From positions 6,137 through 17,886 of the forward strand of contig DDEH01000056.1 of NCBI GenBank assembly GCA_002336085.1: a stretch of DNA of 11,750 nucleotides, in the 5' to 3' direction. A program made the translations under genes and the position numbers. Numbering within the stretch: the first letter of the stretch is position 1; every line of letters begins with the position of its first letter. Shown piece by piece: positions 1 to 7,126 of this stretch. Source of the DNA: Flavobacteriales bacterium UBA1959 (GTDB taxonomy: Bacteria; Bacteroidota; Bacteroidia; Flavobacteriales_D; Sanyastnellaceae). Below the pieces are notes generated by a model, which had not been told where the DNA came from, did not search any database, and worked only from the letters and a program-made list of their open reading frames with translations.

Positions 1-1
1 G

Positions 2-901
2 ATGCATCCGCTCTTCTACCTCATCATCAGCATATCCCTGTCCACAGGGATTTTCTTATTGTTTCAAGCTTTCAAAATTTGGAAAGTTGATTCATTCAAA
101 GCCATTGTAATCAATTATGGTGTGGCGGGCTCAATGGGCTGGTTGCTTGCGGGTGGACCAACAACTTTTGTTTCCGCATGGAATTCGGATTGGCAATGGG
201 TCGCGATTGGACTTGCTGCTGGTGGGTTATTCATCTATTTGTTTCAACTCATCGCTCGAAGTGCACAGGAAAACGGCATCACCGTTACCTCAATTTCAGC
301 CAAACTTAGCATGGTTATCCCGGTTGCTATTTTCTTGCTATTCGACGCCAATGACGCCGTTACCATTAAGAAATTAGTCGCCATCTCGCTGTCCATTCCT
401 GCAATTGTGCTGTCTTCTTGGAAACCAGAACAATCCAGCAATCAAAGGAACTGGTTGGTTCCCATGACCATCTTTGTTGGTAGTGGCTTGATCGACTTGA
501 TGTTTGCAGCGTTTTCAGGTCCTGAATTCATGAAGGAAGTTTCATTCCGCTATTTGTTTCCATCACTTCCACTCAGCACCGCATTCGCCGTAGGAATCAT
601 TTGGCTTTATATCACTCGAAAAAAGAATCCAAAACCCTCCTCACACAATCAAAACACTTGGTTAGGCGGACTTTTCTTGGGCATCATCAACTTCGGATCG
701 CTCTACTTTTTGCTCGAAACTTACGACAAGGTCAACTTGGACAAAAGTGCCATCATGCCCATCAACAATCTCGGAATCATCATAGCAAGCGCGATATTCT
801 CCTTGTTCCTATTCCGCGAGAAATTGCACCGGTGGAATGCCTTAGGTCTGCTCTTGGGTGCCACAGCAATCGCTTTGCTCTATGCCGAGCAGGCTGGATG
901 A
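2..901 (+). CDS. DMT-superfamily (EamA/RhaT-type) inner-membrane transporter
   Basis: A 299-residue, strongly hydrophobic protein with about ten predicted membrane-spanning stretches. This matches the usual length (about 300 residues) and two-repeat layout of drug/metabolite transporter (EamA) proteins. The first span begins at once after the start (residues 4-24). The C-terminal half has the typical ending: a Pro/Asn pair (AIMPINNLG, about residues 251-259), a span, a charged FREKLHRW loop, and a final span (about 278-294). By family knowledge it would move a small metabolite or toxic compound across the inner membrane; the substrate cannot be told. The start lies at base 2 of the window, so no upstream signal can be judged, although the N-terminus looks complete. 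The gene converges on the M1 peptidase gene with 46 bp between stop codons. Family confident, function not. Confidence 0.85.
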   Translation: MHPLFYLIISISLSTGIFLLFQAFKIWKVDSFKAIVINYGVAGSMGWLLAGGPTTFVSAWNSDWQWVAIGLAAGGLFIYLFQLIARSAQENGITVTSISAKLSMVIPVAIFLLFDANDAVTIKKLVAISLSIPAIVLSSWKPEQSSNQRNWLVPMTIFVGSGLIDLMFAAFSGPEFMKEVSFRYLFPSLPLSTAFAVGIIWLYITRKKNPKPSSHNQNTWLGGLFLGIINFGSLYFLLETYDKVNLDKSAIMPINNLGIIIASAIFSLFLFREKLHRWNALGLLLGATAIALLYAEQAG

Positions 902-947
902 GCCATCCCGATAAAAGAGAGGTCCGATAGATCAGGCGATCAATCCA

Positions 948-3359
948 TCAGTCTTCTGCAGGAGCCTCTTGCTCGTCCCCTTCATTGATCGATTCCAATT
1001 CTGAAGATCGTTGCGCTCGCTGCATTGGATTCTCCTGATTCGAAGCCCCCCAACGCTTACGCCCTTCTGATTTAAACAATTCAAATCGTGTCGGCTGTGG
1101 CCTCTCTGGCCAGTAGTTATTGGACATATCCACATCAGCCGTCTCCAACATTGGATCCATCGTAATCTGCGCAACAGGACCATCCGTTACAAAAACTTTC
1201 GTCACTGTCGGCTCACTCATTTTCCAAATTTCAGCAGGAATACGACGAATTTCAGTGGTTCCATCCTCATACTCGAATTGCAGAATCAATGGCATCACGA
1301 GCCCTCCTTTGTTTCGGAAAGTAATTTCGTAAAAGTTCTTGCCACTCGCGAGCAGTTCACGCTCTTCGTCAGATAGGCGATCCAGCGATTCGGTGTAGTC
1401 CAGCTTGTCCAACTCCAATACCATGTACGGATCGGTAGTGGTGTAGAAATCATTCAAAGTAACATCTTCTTCAATGTACGTACGTGGGATGAAATCCTCG
1501 TCGCGCATCAACGATACGTCTGATGGCTCCTTGCTGTCTTGGCGCCGATTGAATGCAGCCTCTACGTCGGGGTCTTGGGTGTCGATTTGATACCATTTCA
1601 CCTCATCCATGGCGATATCCACGTGATCCGTGGTGTAGAACCAACCGCGCCAGAACCAATCAAGATCAACACCAGAAGCGTCTTCCATGGTGCGAAAGAA
1701 ATCTGCAGGCGACGGATGCTTGAACGCCCAACGCCGAGAATATTCCTTGAATGCATAATCGAATAATTCCCGACCCATGACGGTCTCCCTAAGAATATTT
1801 AAAGCCGTAGCAGGCTTTCCGTATGCATTATTGCCAAACTGATAAATCGACTCAGAGTTGGTCATAATGGGGCTGATACGGGATTTATCTCCCCCCATGT
1901 AATTTCGAATGTCCCGAGCACGTCCTCGACGCGTGGGATAATTGCGATCAAACTCTTTTTCTGTGAGGTACTGGACAAATGTATTCAGCCCCTCGTCCAT
2001 CCACGTCCACTGGCGTTCGTCAGAATTGATGATCATCGGAAAGAAGTTGTGTCCCACCTCGTGAATGATAACGCTGATCATCCCGATCTTCGTGCGTTCC
2101 GTGTAAGTGCCATCCGCTTCGGGGCGCCCACCATTGAAGCAAATCATCGGATATTCCATTCCGATCCATTTGGTATGGACAGATATCGCAACAGGATAAG
2201 AATAGTCAATTGTAAAGTCTGAATATGTCTTTAATGTCTGGGCTACAGCCTTTGTAGAGTATTGTTCCCAAAGCGGATTGCCTTCCTTGGGGTAATAACT
2301 CATGGCCAATGGAGTGGAATTTCCCACCTCTACTGCCATGGCATCCCAGATGAATTTTCGGCTCGATGCCCAACCAAAGTCTCGGACATTTTCCGCATCA
2401 AAAATCCAAGTCTTCATGCCAGGAGCTTTCGTTTTTTCATTCTCCTTCGCTTCCTCTTCGGTAACAATAATAACCGGTTGATCAAATGTGTTCTTGGCCT
2501 TTTGATAACGCTTTCTTTGGACTGACGAAAGTACTATTTTCTCGTTTTGAAGCATACCCGTTGACGCCACAACGTGGTCTTCAGGAACCGTAATTTCCAC
2601 GTGATAATCACCAAAATTCAAGGTAAACTCTCCGTTCCCTAAAAATTGCTTGTTTTGCCACCCTTCATTGTCACCATAGACGACCATGCGAGGGAAAAAC
2701 TGGGCAATCGTATAGATATAATTATCTTCTTCTTCAAAATATTCATAACCGCTTCGACCACCGTCCTCCATGCGATCGTTGATGTTGTACCACCAAGAGA
2801 TATCAAACACGAAGTTGCCTCCGGGCTTGATTGGCTTTGGCAAATCGATTCGCATCATCGTATTGTTGATGGTATATGGCAATGGACGACCGGTCTCATC
2901 TCCGACATACTGAATATTGAATCCTCCATCGAACGTGGGCTCCAATCCCATCACGGAACCGAATCCTTCGCGATTGCTCAAATTCGATTCACGAATTTTG
3001 TAACTATCGCTATCCAACGCGCGCACATTTTGATCCAACTGCATCCAGATGTAACGAAGTTCATCTGGACTGTTATTTGTATACAAAATGCGCTCCTCTC
3101 CATCAATGCGCTGATTTGCATCGTCCAAGGTCACTTGAATGTTATAATCAGCCTGTTGCTGCCAATATTCATGACCGGGAGCACCCGATGCAGTTCTGTA
3201 AACATTGGGCGTTGGCAGGTCCTGTGCTAACTGCCTAAATTTATTGTCATTGATCTGTGAAGGAGTATCCTCAAGGATTTGTTGACCTAAGACGACTGAT
3301 GTGCTTGCTACCAACAACAATAAAGTTGCGAGCATTGGTTGAAAACGATTTCTTTTCAT
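948..3359 (-). CDS. Secreted M1-family zinc metallopeptidase (gluzincin aminopeptidase-like)
   Basis: An 803-residue exported protease. An N-terminal Sec signal peptide (basic MKRNR, hydrophobic residues about 9-24, likely cut near VLGQ/Q) sends it to the periplasm or beyond; there is no lipobox and no obvious type IX sorting domain. A beta-sandwich N-terminal domain (about 60-330) precedes the gluzincin core: substrate-binding GMEY at 400-403, zinc motif HEVGH at 433-437, third zinc ligand Glu456 in WMDEG (the canonical HExxH-x18-E spacing), and the probable catalytic Tyr513 in NAYGKPA. After the helical part (to about 580) come some 220 residues, including a beta-rich region and an acidic tail (EGDEQEAPAED). 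M1 enzymes normally remove N-terminal amino acids from peptides; here the likely role is peptide scavenging, which is inference. The ATG at 3359 is chosen because the signal peptide follows directly. Its start is 32 bp from the divergent SGNH-hydrolase start. Confidence 0.9.
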   Translation of the reverse strand: MKRNRFQPMLATLLLLVASTSVVLGQQILEDTPSQINDNKFRQLAQDLPTPNVYRTASGAPGHEYWQQQADYNIQVTLDDANQRIDGEERILYTNNSPDELRYIWMQLDQNVRALDSDSYKIRESNLSNREGFGSVMGLEPTFDGGFNIQYVGDETGRPLPYTINNTMMRIDLPKPIKPGGNFVFDISWWYNINDRMEDGGRSGYEYFEEEDNYIYTIAQFFPRMVVYGDNEGWQNKQFLGNGEFTLNFGDYHVEITVPEDHVVASTGMLQNEKIVLSSVQRKRYQKAKNTFDQPVIIVTEEEAKENEKTKAPGMKTWIFDAENVRDFGWASSRKFIWDAMAVEVGNSTPLAMSYYPKEGNPLWEQYSTKAVAQTLKTYSDFTIDYSYPVAISVHTKWIGMEYPMICFNGGRPEADGTYTERTKIGMISVIIHEVGHNFFPMIINSDERQWTWMDEGLNTFVQYLTEKEFDRNYPTRRGRARDIRNYMGGDKSRISPIMTNSESIYQFGNNAYGKPATALNILRETVMGRELFDYAFKEYSRRWAFKHPSPADFFRTMEDASGVDLDWFWRGWFYTTDHVDIAMDEVKWYQIDTQDPDVEAAFNRRQDSKEPSDVSLMRDEDFIPRTYIEEDVTLNDFYTTTDPYMVLELDKLDYTESLDRLSDEERELLASGKNFYEITFRNKGGLVMPLILQFEYEDGTTEIRRIPAEIWKMSEPTVTKVFVTDGPVAQITMDPMLETADVDMSNNYWPERPQPTRFELFKSEGRKRWGASNQENPMQRAQRSSELESINEGDEQEAPAED

Positions 3360-3365
3360 GCTTAC

Positions 3366-3381
3366 TTGCTAAGGCTTGCAA
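3366..3381. promoter_or_regulatory. Quasi-palindrome in divergent spacer (possible operator)
   Basis: The 32 bp between the divergent M1-peptidase and SGNH-hydrolase starts contains TTGCTAAGGCTTGCAA. Its outer TTGC/GCAA arms are inverted repeats, and the inner AAG/CTT are inverted with a one-base offset. It sits near the centre of the spacer, where a regulator could affect both genes. No clear TAnnTTTG element is visible for either gene here. The match could be chance. Confidence 0.2.
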
Positions 3382-3391
3382 TTTACAGCAC

Positions 3392-4210
3392 ATGAAACAA
3401 TATCAGCCGTCTTTAAAGGCCTCATTTCGACAAGCAACGCCCGGAAAAAAACAAAGGACTTTTGATCTGTTTTGCACCTCGAGGCCAATCATTCTTTTCG
3501 TTGCGCTTGCCATGGGTGTTGCGAGCGGTTGCAAAACATCCAATAACGCAGATGAAGAAGTGACAGGTGCGGCTTTTATTGATGAGCCAATCAACGGAAT
3601 TGCATGGCGATATCTCGCACTCGGAGATTCGTACACCATTGGCCAATCGGTTGACGCATCTGATCGCTGGCCTGTTCAACTTCAAGTTGAGCTGGAAGCA
3701 AATATGACCACCAAACCGTTCGAAAACGTTACCATTCTCGCCACGACCGGTTGGACCACTAGCAACCTCGCACAAGCCCTATCTAATTCTGGATACGAAG
3801 AGGAAACTTGGGATCTCGTGAGCTTACTCATCGGTGTAAACAATCAATTCCAAGGGGTCTCGTTGGAGCAGTACGAGGTAGAATTTGAGGATTTATTGCA
3901 CCGGGCAATAGCCGCTGCGAATGACTGTGAAGAACGTGTTTTCGTGGTTTCCATTCCCGATTATGGTTACACACCATTCGGTGAGGCTAATCAGGCTCAA
4001 ATCAGCGGAGAACTTGAGACATTTAATGCGAGCTGCAAAGCCATTGCAGAGTCGTATGGTGTTGCACATTTTGACATTACGGACATTTCTCAGCAATGGC
4101 CTGACGTCGATGGTCTGATTGCCGAGGACGGACTTCATCCGTCGCGATTGCACTATAGCCTTTGGATTGATTCATTCCACGATTCAGTCCGAGCCCTGCT
4201 GGAGCCGTAA
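3392..4210 (+). CDS. SGNH/GDSL-family hydrolase lipoprotein
   Basis: A 272-residue predicted lipoprotein esterase/lipase-like enzyme. After a basic N-terminus, a hydrophobic stretch (about residues 33-46) runs into the lipobox VASGC, with Cys47 as the lipidated residue, so it should be anchored in the cell envelope. The SGNH blocks are present: GDSYT with nucleophile Ser80, Gly120 in TTGWT, Asn151 (or 150) in GVNNQ, and the DGLHPS block with catalytic Asp246 and His249. Family members hydrolyse ester bonds in lipids, acylated sugars or peptidoglycan acetyl groups; the substrate cannot be told. The start at 3392 is the first ATG outside the divergent peptidase gene. In-frame upstream starts (GTG 3257, ATG 3299) would run through that gene and add residues before an already long n-region. 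It converges with the GIN-domain lipoprotein gene, with 6 bp between stop codons. Confidence 0.82.
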   Translation: MKQYQPSLKASFRQATPGKKQRTFDLFCTSRPIILFVALAMGVASGCKTSNNADEEVTGAAFIDEPINGIAWRYLALGDSYTIGQSVDASDRWPVQLQVELEANMTTKPFENVTILATTGWTTSNLAQALSNSGYEEETWDLVSLLIGVNNQFQGVSLEQYEVEFEDLLHRAIAAANDCEERVFVVSIPDYGYTPFGEANQAQISGELETFNASCKAIAESYGVAHFDITDISQQWPDVDGLIAEDGLHPSRLHYSLWIDSFHDSVRALLEP

Positions 4211-4216
4211 TACACT

Positions 4217-5005
4217 TCAGTAATGCCAGTATAACTGTCCTGAGCCTAATTGGTTGAATTGCCAGTATACAGGCTGATTGTAGCCGCCCATTGCATCACC
4301 GGACGCATCAATTATCACATAAGCGTATTCCGTGGCTTTGAAACTCAAGCTACTCACGCCAGATTGGTGGATGAAAGCGTAATCCGCAGTAAATGCCGAA
4401 GCATCAAGGCTGGACAAGCCTGAAGAATAGCCCTGGAACGTACGAACGTTTCCAGTAACTAAGGCTTGTGCAGCGCCGTTGTGCAACTTGACCGTCGCAG
4501 AATCCAAAGCCAACTCCAAATCGATGGTTCCTGCATAATCTTGCGCATCCACTTCGAGATCCTGAGTAGGATTTGAATAATTCAAATTGAAATTGCCCTG
4601 ACCATTCAATTGAACAATATCATATTGCGGCGCTGTGATTTTGGCATGCACAACATGGCTCAGATTTCTAGCCCATTGGCAGCGGTCCTCATGATTCAAG
4701 ACCAGCTCACTCCCCGACCAAACCGCGGAAGTGTGAGCCAATAAATTTGCAGGTCCACTCCAGACTAGTTGCACCTCATTTGAAGTCCCTATGATGCATT
4801 CCACCTCCAAATGATCATTGACTGCAAGAGCGAAGGAAGATGGAGCATTCCATGTCAAGGTATCCGTTTTCCAATCACCTGCACGCATCAAGCACCACGG
4901 TGCATCCGGGCGACTGCATCCACTTGTAAAAACCAAAAGAGTGACGCATGCGATGGAGGCATAGCGAAAAAGAAACTCAGGTTGAATGTTACGCCTGACT
5001 TTCAT
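4217..5005 (-). CDS. Head-GIN-domain (DUF2807-like) lipoprotein
   Basis: A 262-residue lipoprotein. The N-terminus has basic residues, a hydrophobic stretch (about 12-26) and a lipobox FTSGC with lipidated Cys30. The remainder is beta-strand-rich with short polar repeats such as LNGQGNFNL, LDSATVKLHNGAAQ and LDASAFTADYAF. It has the GIN-type N-terminal pattern: a phenylalanine near the start of the domain, then DHLEVE, a Cys-x-W-x-R segment (DRCQWARN) and a VHAKITAPQYD strand. GIN-domain proteins are common in Bacteroidota and are thought to sit in the envelope; their function is unknown, and the 'adhesin' label in databases is speculative. The ATG at 5005 lies inside the end of mazG (17 nt overlap), so the two genes are probably co-transcribed and perhaps translationally coupled. 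Family assignment is by pattern only. Confidence 0.7.
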   Translation of the reverse strand: MKVRRNIQPEFLFRYASIACVTLLVFTSGCSRPDAPWCLMRAGDWKTDTLTWNAPSSFALAVNDHLEVECIIGTSNEVQLVWSGPANLLAHTSAVWSGSELVLNHEDRCQWARNLSHVVHAKITAPQYDIVQLNGQGNFNLNYSNPTQDLEVDAQDYAGTIDLELALDSATVKLHNGAAQALVTGNVRTFQGYSSGLSSLDASAFTADYAFIHQSGVSSLSFKATEYAYVIIDASGDAMGGYNQPVYWQFNQLGSGQLYWHY

Positions 5006-5798
5006 CCTGTGCTAAAGCCTTCTTGGCGGCATTCCAATAAACGTCCATCTCAGACAGACTCATCTCCGCCAGGGTCTTACCTCCCTCCTTGTTGATGGCT
5101 ATTTCCATGAATTGAAAACGATTTCGGAATCTCCGATTCGTTCGTTCCAATGCTTCGTCGGGATTGATGTCTTTGAATCGAGCAAAGTTGACCAACGCGA
5201 AAAGAACATCACCAAACTCATCCGTCGCTCGTTCAAGGTCGATATCCAACTCCGCTTTGAATTCTGCCAATTCTTCTTCCACCTTATCCCATACCTGATG
5301 CTCGTTGTCCCAATCAAATCCGACACCTCGAACTTTGTCCTGCATTCGGTAGGCTTTCACCAAACTCGGCAAGCCTTTCGGAACACCTTCCAGAACTGAT
5401 TTCTTTCCTTCTTTTAATTTGAGTTGTTCCCAGTTTGCCTTGACGGTCTCTTCATCATTCGCCTCCACATCTCCGTAAATGTGAGGATGGCGATCTATTA
5501 GTTTGTCGCAAATACCATTCAAACTATCTGCAATGTCCCATCCGCCTTGATCAGCTGTTGTTTCGCTGGCGATTTGAGCATAAAAAACCATATGCAAAAG
5601 CAAATCCCCTGTTTCCTTTTGCACCTCCTCAATGTCATTGTCCAAAATAGCCTCAGACAGTTCATACGTCTCTTCAATGGTCAAATGGCGCAACGTCTTG
5701 AGGGTTTGCTTTTTATCCCAAGGACATTTCTCCCGCAATTCTTCCATGATTTTCAGCAGGCGCTCAAAGGCGGCTAATTTCTCTTCCATCGTATGCAT
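4989..5798 (-). CDS. mazG: Nucleoside triphosphate pyrophosphohydrolase MazG
   Basis: A 269-residue cytosolic all-helical enzyme, close to the length of E. coli MazG (263), which hydrolyses NTPs to NMP and pyrophosphate and is thought to clean aberrant nucleotides and influence stress signalling. Both tandem MazG domains are visible. The N-terminal one has the CPWDKKQT signature at 25-32 and the metal-binding EExxE (42-46) with ExxD (62-65, in ETGDLLLH). The C-terminal one has EExxE (175-179) with ExxD (194-197, in DEFGD). The start MHTMEEK at 5798 is preferred: a TACCTTTG element lies exactly 4 nt upstream, homologues begin here, and an upstream in-frame extension to 5897 would overlap the divergent gene and adds no family-like sequence. 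An ATG three codons in (5789) is also possible. It is followed by the overlapping GIN-domain lipoprotein gene. Confidence 0.93.
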   Translation of the reverse strand: MHTMEEKLAAFERLLKIMEELREKCPWDKKQTLKTLRHLTIEETYELSEAILDNDIEEVQKETGDLLLHMVFYAQIASETTADQGGWDIADSLNGICDKLIDRHPHIYGDVEANDEETVKANWEQLKLKEGKKSVLEGVPKGLPSLVKAYRMQDKVRGVGFDWDNEHQVWDKVEEELAEFKAELDIDLERATDEFGDVLFALVNFARFKDINPDEALERTNRRFRNRFQFMEIAINKEGGKTLAEMSLSEMDVYWNAAKKALAQDESQA

Positions 5799-5802
5799 GG
5801 AG

Positions 5803-5810
5803 CAAAGGTA
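5803..5810 (-). promoter_or_regulatory. Bacteroidota -7 promoter element of mazG
   Basis: On the minus strand the sequence reads TACCTTTG, then CTCC, then the mazG ATG. This is an exact match to the Bacteroidota -7 consensus TAnnTTTG. With the usual distance from this element to the transcription start, the mRNA would begin at or within a few bases of the ATG, making it leaderless. No clear -33 TTG was seen at the normal spacing. Confidence 0.6.
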
Positions 5811-5818
5811 AGGCGCAC

Positions 5819-5826
5819 TAAATTCG
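5819..5826 (+). promoter_or_regulatory. Near-consensus -7 promoter element of the PagL-like gene
   Basis: The sequence reads TAAATTCG, then GAGC, then the ATG at 5831. It matches TAnnTTTG at five of the six fixed positions, with the same 4 nt gap to the ATG as the mazG and nqrM-like elements. No -33 TTG was found at the expected distance, so this is weaker than the other two. Confidence 0.4.
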
Positions 5827-5830
5827 GAGC

Positions 5831-6988
5831 ATGACGAGCGGCTTAAAGAATCGATTGTTGGCCATTGGCATTGGATGGATATCCGCAATGTGCGCAATTA
5901 CACCTAATGCTATTGCTCAAAACAGTGACAAAAATCCAATACGTGCAGATTTCAATCTACATCTTCCTGTAGGCATGGAAATCGGGTTTGGAATCGGTTA
6001 CGTACTGCCACATCGCAACCTCATGCAACACCTGGTAACGGATCATTCCAAGCGAATCTCCATGGCATATGGCAGGCAACTTGTCGGAGGATGGACAGAA
6101 GGGCGCCAGCTCAAAGGCACGCATTGGCAAGGAGTTGAATTGGCATGGACCTACTTAGGCGGAGAACAAATGGGCTCAGTGGCCAGCGCGCTGTGGCTAA
6201 CTAGATTTCCAAGATCAAAATGGGGTCGTGGTGAGCTCGGCATTGGAGCCGGTTGGAGTTCACTTCCTTGGGATGCTATCAAGGCCCCTTCCTCGGTTGC
6301 TACGAGTACACACTTGAATGCCGGGCTTCATGCAGCATGGTGCATTCGTCTTTTTCAAGCCGAGCGAAGCGTTTGGACCATCAAGGCTCGGTTTACACAC
6401 TTTTCAAATGGTGCAATCTCTTTGCCCAATCTTGGAGTCAATAACATGGGCATTGACGTTCAACACCAGTGGAGAGATAACCACCAAATACCGCAGCAAC
6501 GATTAACTGATTATAGTCAGTATAATCGCGTCCCTTTCTCACTTGAAATGAGTGCACGCGCAGGTGCGCGTGACGCTGGACTGCCCGGCGGAGCGCTTCA
6601 CCCGATTTTTAATTTGCACATTCTCGGGTATCACAAAGCCAAACGATCTCAATCAGCGGGCTGGGCGTTGGCAAATGACATCGGATACAACCAGAGTCTT
6701 CGGGTCACAGGTGAATCTTCTGGAGGAATCAATCCGATGGACCGTTTGCAGTATTCTGTACTTGGGGGAATACGCTGGAATTTTCATCGCATTCAACTCA
6801 CTGCCCTCCAAGGCTGGATGTGCACAAATCCTGACCTTGAATTGGGCAGATCTCATTTGACAGTAACCATGCATTTTGAAATGAATTCTGCAGTGGCTGT
6901 CGAATTGGGATTGAAATCATTTCAGTTCCGAGCAGACTATCCGTACCTAGGAATCCGCCACCAATTTGGACAGATCAGAACGCGATAA
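5831..6988 (+). CDS. PagL-like / acyloxyacyl hydrolase family outer-membrane protein
   Basis: A 385-residue exported protein. It has a signal peptide (residues 1-29, ending in the AIAQ type of cleavage site common in Bacteroidota) followed by alternating beta-strand sequence, as in an outer-membrane barrel. The family signature of PagL lipid A 3-O-deacylases is present at about 187-204: ARFTHFSNGAISLPNLGVNN. His190 and Ser192 line up with the catalytic His and Ser of Pseudomonas PagL, and Asn193 and the PN-x-G also match. The third PagL triad residue, a Glu 14 positions after the His, aligns with Asn204 here. By homology it could remove acyl chains from lipid A in the outer membrane. The protein is about twice as long as classical PagL, with extra barrel-like sequence (230-385). 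The start at 5831 follows from the signal peptide and the element 4 nt upstream. Family fairly sure, activity uncertain. Confidence 0.72.
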   Translation: MTSGLKNRLLAIGIGWISAMCAITPNAIAQNSDKNPIRADFNLHLPVGMEIGFGIGYVLPHRNLMQHLVTDHSKRISMAYGRQLVGGWTEGRQLKGTHWQGVELAWTYLGGEQMGSVASALWLTRFPRSKWGRGELGIGAGWSSLPWDAIKAPSSVATSTHLNAGLHAAWCIRLFQAERSVWTIKARFTHFSNGAISLPNLGVNNMGIDVQHQWRDNHQIPQQRLTDYSQYNRVPFSLEMSARAGARDAGLPGGALHPIFNLHILGYHKAKRSQSAGWALANDIGYNQSLRVTGESSGGINPMDRLQYSVLGGIRWNFHRIQLTALQGWMCTNPDLELGRSHLTVTMHFEMNSAVAVELGLKSFQFRADYPYLGIRHQFGQIRTR

Positions 6989-7126
6989 CTCGAATCGCAG
7001 ATTGAACCAGTGACGAAAAATATTCGTGTCTTAGGCTATTGACTGAGATGAAAAAACTAGCAATCCGAGCCAAAAACAGATAGGAACAAAGGGCAACTCA
7101 GCGCTGGTCAAAAATGGATTGTGCAA

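Noticed and set aside
902..947. GATC-AGGC-GATC repeat between the EamA and M1 stop codons
   Set aside because: A four-base stem without a T-run; does not meet terminator criteria.
2646..3230. 194-codon open frame on the plus strand opposite the M1 peptidase
   Set aside because: It lies wholly antisense to a strongly supported gene, has no recognisable domain or start signal, and looks like a codon-bias shadow.
3257..3391. Upstream in-frame GTG/ATG starts for the SGNH hydrolase
   Set aside because: They lie inside the divergent peptidase gene and would push the lipoprotein signal more than 75 residues from the N-terminus.
5799..5897. Longer mazG start giving a 302-residue protein
   Set aside because: The extra 33 residues do not resemble MazG, overlap the divergent gene, and would place the TACCTTTG promoter element inside the coding region.
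7013..7027. Small hairpin ACGAA-AAATA-TTCGT in the 138 bp convergent spacer after the PagL-like gene
   Set aside because: A 5 bp AT-rich stem with no following T-run on either strand; too weak to call a terminator.
7048..7083. Eleven-codon open frame starting MKKLAIR in the 6989-7126 spacer
   Set aside because: Very short, without a TAnnTTTG element or other initiation signal; an ORF this small is expected by chance.
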